Below are positions 5,595 through 11,975 of a DNA stretch of 13,053 nucleotides, one piece after another. Origin of the DNA: Alphaproteobacteria bacterium (lineage in GTDB: Bacteria; Pseudomonadota; Alphaproteobacteria; Sphingomonadales; Sphingomonadaceae). The notes under the pieces were generated by a model that was not told where the DNA came from, searched no databases, and saw nothing but the letters and a program-made list of their open reading frames with translations. Position 1 is the stretch's first letter. Every line of letters starts with the position of its first letter. The translations under genes were made by a program, and so were the position numbers. The stretch is from assembly GCA_028293055.1 (NCBI GenBank), contig JAQGLD010000192.1, forward strand, positions 1-13,053. Reading direction: 5' to 3'.

Positions 5595-8500
5595 CTAGAA
5601 CTTCATCTGCACTGCGACCCGCGCGGAGAGGGCGGTGCGGTCGGTCTCGCGTTCCGCTCCCACCTCGCCGCTCGCCTGGAAGTCGCCATTTCCGCCGAGT
5701 AGGCGCAGGCGGCCGATCCAGCTGCTGCGGGCATCGTCGGCGAGCAGGGTGAAGTCCTGGCCGCCGCTGAAGCGCGCGGTCGTGGCGCCGATCGACCCGC
5801 CGGCATTTTCGCGCCGCCCGCCCTCGACCTCGACCCGGAGATAGGGATCGGCCGGCGCCTTGGCGGCCTGAATTGCATAGCCGACCGCCACGGTCCCGTT
5901 CGCGGCGAGCGAGTCGCCGGTGCGGGCGTCGATGCTGAGGTCGAAGCTGCCGCCGCCGCTTTCACTCCATGACCCTTCGTGGAGGCGGTAATAATCGACG
6001 CTGACCGCGGGCCGGATGGTGAAGCGGCCGGATTTCACCTCGTAGGAGAGGCCGCCGGAGCCCGAGACCATGGTCCCGTTCCAGCTTCCGCTGGCCTTGC
6101 GGGCGACGGCGGTGGTGCCGGCCGTTCCGGAGAAATTGCGGGTCGAATCGAACATCAGATAGGCGCCTGACGCGCGGGCATAAGCGTGCAGGCCCTTCCA
6201 GTCGGCGCGCCAGTAAGCGGCAAGCTCATATTCGTTCGAATCGATCTGATTGGCATCCGAACGATCGACGCCCGCGAGATAGGCCAGCGAGAGTCCGATA
6301 TTGCCGAGCCCGCCGGCCTTGATTTCGGCACCGCCCGAAGCGCCCCACCCTGTCACCCGCCACGGTGCGCTGTCGCCGGCGGGCTTGCTCGATCCCCAGC
6401 CGATCTGCTGCAGGAAGAAGCCCCAGCCGCCCATGTCGATCAAAGGCGAGTGCGGATCGGCGAGCGTGCGGCCGAGCGCCCGCGAGCCCTCAGTGGCCAT
6501 GGCGAAGACTCCGCCGGCATGATCGGGAAGCAATTGGCGATAATCGCGCGCGAACGTATCGGCATCCTGGATGCCGAGGAACACGCTTGCCAATTGGGTG
6601 TCGCCGGTGAGCGCGGCATAGACCGCGTCATAGGCCGCGGCGCCCGAACGGTTGAGGCCGAGCTCGGCTGCGCTCTTGCGGCGCACCTGCAGATCGACCT
6701 CGCCGGCGGCCTGGTCGACCGACAGATCGGTATGGAAGAGATAGGGAATCGCGGCTCCGGCGGTGACAAGGTTGGAGGCGCCGGTCAGCGTGCCGGCGTG
6801 GAGGATCGTGTAGTCGCCCTCGATCGCGCCGAGGCTGGTAACCTTGAGATTGACCTTGGCGCCGGGCGCGAAGCTCGCCGATCCGATCACGTCGTAGAGC
6901 GTGTGGGTGCCGGCGGCGCCATCGAGGCTGATTGTGAACGCGCCGGTCGCCGCCACGTCGAGCGAACCGATCGTGACCGTTCCGGAATTGCTGAGATCGA
7001 GGGTGCCGCCGCCCACCGAGATTGCAAGCCCGCTCGCGCGGCTCAGAGCGCCGCTGAACGACGCGGTGTCGGAAAGGGTGAGAGAATCGGCTCCGCCGCC
7101 GAAATCGACATCGCCCTGGTGGATCGTGGTGCCGGACAGGCTCATCGTGTCCGCGCCGCTGCCGAACGAGATCCCGCCCGACTGGGTCGCAGCCCCGCTG
7201 AGCCGCAGCGTGCCGGTTCCCTCGCCGAAGCTGATCGCGCCGGCGGCGGATCCGGCGGAAAGGCTGAGCATGTCATTGCCCGAGCCGAGCAGGATCGCGC
7301 CGTTGATTACTGGCGCCGCTGCGGTGGTGGAGGCGGGAGCGACCTGACTCACAGCAGCTCCGCCCGAATTGGCGGAGAGATCGATGGCGATCGCGGTGCC
7401 ACCGCTGGTCAGGGCGGTCCCGATCGTGCCGCTATTCTGGATCGACCCGAGCGTGCCGCTATGGTCGACGATCGCGGTGGCGATGCCCGCGGCGCCGTTG
7501 ATCCGGGCACCAATCGAGCCGCTATTGACCAGGCTCGCGACATTGGCCCCGGAGTCGATCGCGACCCCCTCGACATTGGAGGTGGCGACACTGCCGCCCG
7601 TCGCGAGGATCCGGCCGCTGACGGTAAGCGTCGGCACGGTCGCCCCGGCGCCGATGTGGAGCGCGGTCGCGTCGGAATCGAGCGAGCCGGCGTTGACCGA
7701 TCCGCTGACCAGCATTCCTCCGGCGACATCGACCTTGCCGCCGAGGCCGCCGATCGCGAAGCCGGTGGCCGAGACTCCGGAATAGACTCCCTCGCCGTCG
7801 ATCGCGCCCTTGACCACGATTCCGTTGCCGGCCGCGGCAGTCCCCGCGACCGCCCCGATCGCGGTGTCGCGGCCCACGGCGCCGATCTGCACCGCCGGGG
7901 CTGCGCCATAGGAGGTGACGAGCGCGCTGCCTTCGCTGGCGTCGGGGATACCGTCGCCATCCTCGTCGCTATTGTTGGGATCTGCGTCGACCGGGGGGAT
8001 ATCGAACAGGATTCCGCCAGCGACATTGCCGCTGATACGAAGCGCGGGACCGCCCTGCAGCAGATCGTCGGCATCGAGCGTGGTGGTGTCCGTGGGCCGC
8101 ACGGTCGAGCGGTAGCCGGTGGCGGTGATCCCGCCCTGCACGGCGAGCGCTCCGCCAATGTCGCCGTCGACCGCTACTCCGACATCGTTGTGGCCGGTGA
8201 CGGTGATCGTGCCAGAGATTGCGACATTGCCGCCGACCGCTCCGGCGCGGATCCCGTAGCTGTCGTCCCCGGTGACCGTGACCGTGCCGCTGCTCTTCAG
8301 CGTCCCGGTCAGCGGAGCGTCGATCTCGATTCCCGCGGAGCGATTGCCCTTGACCGTGATCGTTCCGGTATTCGTGATGTCGCCGGCGAAGGGCGCGCCC
8401 GGAAAAACGAGGATTCCGAAGCGGCTGACCCCGGTCGAGAGGGGTCCGTCGACCTCGCCGTCGCCATCGGCGTCGGTCGCCACATAGCTTTCGTCGATCG

Positions 8501-8813
8501 TGATCGTGCCGCTATTCGAGATCGCGCCGGTGTGACCGGGCAAAGCGAGGATCCCGACCGCGCCGTCTGAATCGGTGGTCTGGATACTGCCCTCGTTGGT
8601 CACCTTATTGTCGCTGTCCAGGGTGACCGCGACTCCCGAACCCGGCTTGACCGATCCGTCGCTGGTGATCCGCACGTCGTCGGCACTGCCTCCATTCGCC
8701 GTCGACGTCGCGATCGGAATCGTCCTCGCGGTCGAGACCAGGGTCTCCGCCGCGGCGGGCGCGGCGAGCAAGGCGATCGGAGTCAGGCAGCTGGCGGCGA
8801 GCAAATGGCGCAT
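5595..8813 (-). CDS. Classical (type Va) autotransporter with repeat-rich passenger
   Basis: From the ATG at 8813 the product has 1072 residues. A Sec signal peptide spans 1-22, with likely cleavage at APAAA/ETL. The passenger is a beta-helix-like series of GTITV-type repeats (NSGTITI, NTGTITV, SSGTVTV, SGTITVTG). It contains two Asp-rich loops, DADGDGEVD (114-122) and DADPNNSDEDGDGIPD (276-291), like the calcium loops of thrombospondin type 3 repeats. Around residues 505-590 lie repeats of the form GSGNDMLSL, GSGADTMSL and GGGADSLTL. The autotransporter beta-barrel covers about 794-1072 and ends VAVQMKF, with the C-terminal Phe needed for outer-membrane assembly. The start at 8813 places the signal peptide at the N-terminus, with GAGG six bases upstream; the frame stays open 85 codons further upstream but with no protein-like features. 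The passenger is predicted at the cell surface; no protease triad was recognised, so adhesion or a structural role is more likely. The gene stands alone, divergent from guaD. Confidence 0.88.
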   Translation of the reverse strand: MRHLLAASCLTPIALLAAPAAAETLVSTARTIPIATSTANGGSADDVRITSDGSVKPGSGVAVTLDSDNKVTNEGSIQTTDSDGAVGILALPGHTGAISNSGTITIDESYVATDADGDGEVDGPLSTGVSRFGILVFPGAPFAGDITNTGTITVKGNRSAGIEIDAPLTGTLKSSGTVTVTGDDSYGIRAGAVGGNVAISGTITVTGHNDVGVAVDGDIGGALAVQGGITATGYRSTVRPTDTTTLDADDLLQGGPALRISGNVAGGILFDIPPVDADPNNSDEDGDGIPDASEGSALVTSYGAAPAVQIGAVGRDTAIGAVAGTAAAGNGIVVKGAIDGEGVYSGVSATGFAIGGLGGKVDVAGGMLVSGSVNAGSLDSDATALHIGAGATVPTLTVSGRILATGGSVATSNVEGVAIDSGANVASLVNSGSIGARINGAAGIATAIVDHSGTLGSIQNSGTIGTALTSGGTAIAIDLSANSGGAAVSQVAPASTTAAAPVINGAILLGSGNDMLSLSAGSAAGAISFGEGTGTLRLSGAATQSGGISFGSGADTMSLSGTTIHQGDVDFGGGADSLTLSDTASFSGALSRASGLAISVGGGTLDLSNSGTVTIGSLDVAATGAFTISLDGAAGTHTLYDVIGSASFAPGAKVNLKVTSLGAIEGDYTILHAGTLTGASNLVTAGAAIPYLFHTDLSVDQAAGEVDLQVRRKSAAELGLNRSGAAAYDAVYAALTGDTQLASVFLGIQDADTFARDYRQLLPDHAGGVFAMATEGSRALGRTLADPHSPLIDMGGWGFFLQQIGWGSSKPAGDSAPWRVTGWGASGGAEIKAGGLGNIGLSLAYLAGVDRSDANQIDSNEYELAAYWRADWKGLHAYARASGAYLMFDSTRNFSGTAGTTAVARKASGSWNGTMVSGSGGLSYEVKSGRFTIRPAVSVDYYRLHEGSWSESGGGSFDLSIDARTGDSLAANGTVAVGYAIQAAKAPADPYLRVEVEGGRRENAGGSIGATTARFSGGQDFTLLADDARSSWIGRLRLLGGNGDFQASGEVGAERETDRTALSARVAVQMKF

Positions 8814-9097
8814 CTTCGTCCTCGTGATGGAACGGGAGGCCCTCTTCCCGCTTGTGTCCGAAGGCGCCTGTATTGGTCGCGCGCATGGCTCGACTTTGCC
8901 GGGCCTTGTCGGATCGTGGCGGCGACGCGACGCAAGGCGGATATTTGTGTCGCAGCCGAGCCCCGTCGACACAGAGAAGACAAAGTCGCGCGACCCGGCG
9001 TGGCTAGCGATGCGGCTCCGGCCGCGGGCTCCACCACCGCCGCCCGCGGTCGGAACCCGAATTTGCAAACCCGCGCCGGCGCCGCCATGCTTGGGCG
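8814..9097. promoter_or_regulatory. Divergent promoter region between autotransporter and guaD
   Basis: This 284-bp spacer must drive both flanking units. It contains a 7-bp inverted repeat TGTGTCG/CGACACA (8946-8952 and 8967-8973, 14-base spacer) that could be an operator. No -35/-10 pair with proper spacing was identified on either strand, so the boundaries given are simply those of the spacer. Confidence 0.35.
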
Positions 9098-10420
9098 ATG
9101 CACTCGCTTCGTGGCTATCGCGCCGAAATCCTCTCAGTACCGGACGATCCCGCCTTCGCAGGAGCGGCGGCGGTCGTTCACCATCAAGACGGGCTGCTGG
9201 TCGTCGAGGACGGTCGGGTCGCGGCCTGCGGACCCCATGGCGAGGTCGCGCCGCTTTTCCCCGGCCTCGCGATCGACTCCTTTCCGGGCGCTCTGCTGGT
9301 GCCAGGCTTCGTCGATTGCCACGTCCATTATCCGCAGACCGGGCGGATCGCCTCCCACGGCGAGCAGTTGCTCGAATGGCTGGAGCGCCACATCTTCCCG
9401 GCCGAGGCGCTGTTCGCCGATCGCGGCCATGCCGACGAGGTCGCCGGCTTCTTCCTCGGCGAGCTGCTTAGGAACGGGACGACCAGCGCCCTGGTCTTTC
9501 CGACCGTCCATTCCGCTTCGGTCGACGCCCTGTTCGAGGCTGCGCTGGCCCGCAACATGCGGATCGTCTCCGGCAAGGTGCTGATGGACCAGGGCCCACC
9601 CAACCTTCGCGACACTGTCGCCAGCGGCCGGGCCGAGAGCGAGGCGCTGATCGCCCGCTGGCACGGCAAGGGCAGGCTCGGTTATGCAGTGACCCCGCGC
9701 TTCGCCCTGACCTCCTCCGACGCCCAGCTCGCCGACGCCGGAGCCCTGCTCGCCGGGCATCGCGACGTGCTGATGCACACCCACCTCGCCGAGAATCCCG
9801 ACGAGATCGCCGCGGTCGCCGGCCGCTTTCCGGACTCGGCCGATTATCTCGACGTCTATGATCGCTTCGGGCTGGTCGGGCCGCGATCGGTCTTCGCGCA
9901 CTGCGTCCATATGAGCGAGCGGGCGATGGCCCGGATGGCGGCGGCAGGGTCTGGAATCGCGTTCTGCCCGACGTCGAACCTCTTCCTCGGCTCGGGGCTG
10001 TTCGATCTCGCTCTAGCCGACGCCCACCGGGTCAAGGTCGGAATGGGCAGCGATGTCGGCGCCGGAACCAGCTTCTCGATCCTGGCGACGCTCGGCGAAG
10101 CCTATAAGGTCGGCCAGCTGCGCGGAACCAGCCTCGACCCGTTCCGTGCCCTGCACCTCGCGACTGCGGGCGGCGCGAAGATGCTCGGCCTCGGCGATCG
10201 GATCGGCGGGCTGAGAACCGGCCAGGAGGCGGATTTCGTTCTGCTCGATTCGAAGTCGACCGCTTTGCTCGCGCGGCGCAGCGCAGGCGCCTCGCTCCAC
10301 GACCGTCTGTTCGCGCTCCAGATCCTCGGCGACGACCGCGCAGTGGCGCGCACCTATGTCGCCGGCCGTCTCGCTCATGCGCGCGGCGCCCCCAACCCGA
10401 ACGACGAGAGTCCGAAATGA
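9098..10420 (+). CDS. guaD: Guanine deaminase
   Basis: The 440-residue product is a zinc amidohydrolase that converts guanine to xanthine and ammonia in the cytosol. The metal and active-site motifs occur in the expected order: PGFVDCHVHYPQ (H75, H77), the substrate-region VTPRFALTSS (198-207), MHTHLAEN (H227, H229, E232), FAHCVHM (H268), CPTSNLFLGSG (290-300), and GSDVGAGTSFS (D319). The residues before residue 70 and the last 60 form the usual beta-sandwich of the amidohydrolase fold. The segment KVLMDQGPPNLRD differs slightly from the common LMDRNAP form. The length is normal for bacterial GuaD. The ATG has only a weak upstream site (TTGGGCG). The nearby ATG at 9087 is out of frame. The stop codon overlaps the start of the next gene (ATGA), so the two are translationally coupled. 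Confidence 0.95.
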   Translation: MHSLRGYRAEILSVPDDPAFAGAAAVVHHQDGLLVVEDGRVAACGPHGEVAPLFPGLAIDSFPGALLVPGFVDCHVHYPQTGRIASHGEQLLEWLERHIFPAEALFADRGHADEVAGFFLGELLRNGTTSALVFPTVHSASVDALFEAALARNMRIVSGKVLMDQGPPNLRDTVASGRAESEALIARWHGKGRLGYAVTPRFALTSSDAQLADAGALLAGHRDVLMHTHLAENPDEIAAVAGRFPDSADYLDVYDRFGLVGPRSVFAHCVHMSERAMARMAAAGSGIAFCPTSNLFLGSGLFDLALADAHRVKVGMGSDVGAGTSFSILATLGEAYKVGQLRGTSLDPFRALHLATAGGAKMLGLGDRIGGLRTGQEADFVLLDSKSTALLARRSAGASLHDRLFALQILGDDRAVARTYVAGRLAHARGAPNPNDESPK

Positions 10421-11433
10421 CAGACCTGAACGCCTTCATCAGCGGCCTGCCAAAGGCGGAGCTGCACATGCACATCGAGGGCAGCCTCGAGCCCGAGATG
10501 ATGTTCGCGCTCGCCGAGCGGAATGGGGTCGCGATTCCGTTCGCCTCGGTCGAAGAGGTCCGCGGCGCCTACCAATTCTCGCGGCTGCAGGACTTTCTCG
10601 ACATCTATTATGCAGGCGCGGACGTGCTTCGCACCGAGGCGGATTTCCGCGACCTGGCCGCCGCTTATTTCGACCGGGCGGCGGCGGACTCGGTGGTCCA
10701 TGCCGAGATCTTCTTCGATCCGCAGACCCACACCGCCCGCGGCATCGGCTTCGGCACCGTGGTTGCCGGGTTGCTCGCCGGAATGGAGGATGCCCGCGCC
10801 CGTCACGGGATCACCGCCAGGCTGATCCTCTGCTTCCTGCGCCACCTCAGCGAGGCGGAGGCGTTCGCCACCCTGGCCGAAGCCGAACCCTGGCTCGACC
10901 GGATCGAGGCGGTCGGGCTCGATTCCTCGGAGCTCGGCCACCCGCCCGAGAAGTTCGCGCGGGTGTTCGCCGCGGCGGCTGCGAAAGGGCTGAAGAGGGT
11001 CGCCCATGCCGGCGAGGAAGGCCCGGCCGACTATGTCTGGCAGGCGCTCGATGTGCTCGAGGTCGACCGGCTCGACCATGGCAATCGATCGCTCGAGGAT
11101 CCCGCGTTGGTCGAGCGGCTGGCGCGCGAGCAGATGACGCTGACCGTCTGCCCGCTCTCCAACCTCAAGCTCTGCGTCGTGCCGAGCATGGACGACCATC
11201 CGATCGACCACATGCTCGCGGAAGGGCTGCGGGTGACGATCAACTCGGACGATCCGGCCTATTTCGGCGGTTATGTGAACGCCAATTATCGTGCCGCAGC
11301 GGAGGGGCGCAGGCTCGGGGCGGAGCAATTGGCGACGCTGGCGCGCAATTCATTCCTGGGCTCGTTCCTGAGCGAGGAAGAGAAACGGGCGCATATCGCG
11401 CGGGTGGATGCATATGTGGCGGGCTTCCGCTGA
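10417..11433 (+). CDS. add: Adenine deaminase (adenosine-deaminase-like family, Aah1/type 2)
   Basis: The 338-residue product belongs to the adenosine/AMP deaminase family (PF00962). Zinc ligands and catalytic residues are visible: H17 and H19 in ELHMHIEGS, H197 and E200 in VAHAGEEGP, H221 in RLDHGN, and D278-D279 in NSDDPAYFGGY. Three features point to adenine rather than adenosine as substrate: HMHIEG where true adenosine deaminases have HLHLDG, the block EIFFDPQTHTARG (97-109), and SELGHPPEKF (171-180). All three match the Aah1/PA0148-like adenine deaminases. The reaction would be adenine to hypoxanthine plus ammonia. Automatic pipelines often label such genes add, adenosine deaminase. The start ATG overlaps the guaD stop codon by ATGA. 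Together the two enzymes deaminate both free purine bases for salvage or catabolism through xanthine. Confidence 0.92.
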   Translation: MTDLNAFISGLPKAELHMHIEGSLEPEMMFALAERNGVAIPFASVEEVRGAYQFSRLQDFLDIYYAGADVLRTEADFRDLAAAYFDRAAADSVVHAEIFFDPQTHTARGIGFGTVVAGLLAGMEDARARHGITARLILCFLRHLSEAEAFATLAEAEPWLDRIEAVGLDSSELGHPPEKFARVFAAAAAKGLKRVAHAGEEGPADYVWQALDVLEVDRLDHGNRSLEDPALVERLAREQMTLTVCPLSNLKLCVVPSMDDHPIDHMLAEGLRVTINSDDPAYFGGYVNANYRAAAEGRRLGAEQLATLARNSFLGSFLSEEEKRAHIARVDAYVAGFR

Positions 11434-11453
11434 GACGCTTCCCCCTTCGCCAA

Positions 11454-11467
11454 GGCGCTGGAGCGCC
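11454..11467. terminator. Hairpin between convergent adenine deaminase and DUF983 genes
   Basis: GGCGCT and AGCGCC are exact reverse complements separated by two bases, giving a realistic stem of four to five base pairs. It lies in the 42-bp spacer between two convergent stop codons, where a bidirectional terminator would be expected, but no T-run follows on either strand. Confidence 0.3.
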
Positions 11468-11475
11468 AGGCACGG

Positions 11476-11880
11476 TCACTCGCTGACCAGTCGGCCTTCC
11501 CGTGCCTTGAAGAAGAACTGGCTCGCGACCAACCAGCCCTTGAGCGGACGAATTGGCAGGATGGTGCTGCCGAGGACCAAAGGCAGGCTGGTCACCAGGT
11601 GCACCCAGAATGGCGGGCTCTGCAGGATCTCGAGCATCAAGGTGAAGATCACTGCGGGAACGCAGGTGAACATCTGCACGAAGAAGGCGGGCCCGTCGGC
11701 CGGATCGGCATAAGAGAAATCGAGGCCGCAGACCTCGCATGCCGGCGAAAGCTTGATGAAACTCTCGAACATGTGGCCCTTGCCGCAGCGCGGACAGCGC
11801 CCGAACGGGCCCGTCCTGAGCGGGTCGATCTTTTTCCAGCTCCTGCCGCTTTCGTCCACGAACCGAAGATCGTCCTGCAC
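11476..11880 (-). CDS. DUF983 family zinc-ribbon membrane protein
   Basis: From the GTG at 11880 the product has 134 residues, in the normal range for DUF983. A soluble N-terminus carries a zinc ribbon, C29-P-R-C32 and C48-E-V-C51, within GRCPRCGKGHMF and ACEVCGLDFSYADPADGPA. Two hydrophobic segments follow (about 66-86 and 92-111), then a short basic tail. The family is of unknown function and common in alphaproteobacteria. The start was chosen because GGAGG lies six bases upstream and because the conserved part begins only after this point. Longer readings, up to an ATG at 11988, would run back through the promoter region and overlap the regulator's start. The gene is divergent from the MocR-type regulator, and a TTGCTT-N17-TATATT promoter lies about 55-90 bp upstream. 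Confidence 0.85.
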   Translation of the reverse strand: MQDDLRFVDESGRSWKKIDPLRTGPFGRCPRCGKGHMFESFIKLSPACEVCGLDFSYADPADGPAFFVQMFTCVPAVIFTLMLEILQSPPFWVHLVTSLPLVLGSTILPIRPLKGWLVASQFFFKAREGRLVSE

Positions 11881-11886
11881 CTTGAG

Positions 11887-11891
11887 CCTCC
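11887..11891 (-). promoter_or_regulatory. Ribosome binding site fixing the DUF983 GTG start
   Basis: GGAGG on the minus strand lies six bases upstream of the GTG at 11880. It supports a 134-residue protein rather than the 170-residue reading from 11988. Confidence 0.75.
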
Positions 11892-11910
11892 GACTGCTCC
11901 GATCGCGGAG

Positions 11911-11965
11911 CCATACATATTGTGCTTTGTATGGATGCAATATAATATATGGGTGCATACAAAGC
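11911..11965. promoter_or_regulatory. Predicted operator: three CATACA half-sites in the DUF983/MocR spacer
   Basis: GCTTTGTATG (11924-11933) and CATACAAAGC (11956-11965) form a perfect 10-bp inverted repeat with a 22-base spacer. A third half-site, CCATACA (11911-11917), is inverted relative to TGTATGG (11928-11934). TATGGATGCA (11930-11939) and TATGGGTGCA (11948-11957) also form a direct repeat 18 bp apart, differing at one base. The arms cover the promoters of both flanking genes. MocR-type regulators commonly bind repeated sites next to their own genes, so autoregulation plus control of DUF983 is the natural inference. Confidence 0.65.
11920..11948 (+). promoter_or_regulatory. Predicted promoter of the MocR-type gene
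   Basis: TTGTGC (11920-11925) is followed after 17 bases by TAATAT (11943-11948). A perfect TATAAT lies at 11941-11946 but would have a 15-base spacer. The likely start of transcription is near 11955, leaving a leader of about 20 bases that includes the AAGGA ribosome site. The left arm of the inverted repeat sits between the -35 and -10 elements. Confidence 0.5.
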
Positions 11966-11967
11966 AA
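11939..11967 (-). promoter_or_regulatory. Predicted promoter of the DUF983 gene
   Basis: On the minus strand TTGCTT (11962-11967) is followed after exactly 17 bases by TATATT (11939-11944). It overlaps the oppositely directed promoter of the regulator, so the two polymerases would compete. The right arm of the inverted repeat overlaps this -35 element. Confidence 0.55.
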
Positions 11968-11975
11968 GGAACGAC

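Noticed and set aside
6186..8570. A 794-codon open frame antisense to the autotransporter gene
   Set aside because: The product is rich in Arg, Ala, Gly, Glu and Asp with no domain-like pattern. It mirrors the repetitive, GC-biased passenger codons on the other strand, which carries a signal peptide, repeats and a complete beta-barrel.
8814..9068. 85-residue N-terminal extension of the autotransporter
   Set aside because: The extension is low-complexity and Arg/Gly-rich, and would bury the clear signal peptide. The ATG at 8813 has a GAGG site six bases upstream.
8575..9584. Forward open frames of about 260-300 codons spanning the autotransporter start and the guaD start
   Set aside because: They cross the signal peptide region antisense and then run out of frame through guaD. 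Their translations are Arg/Pro/Ser-rich shadows.
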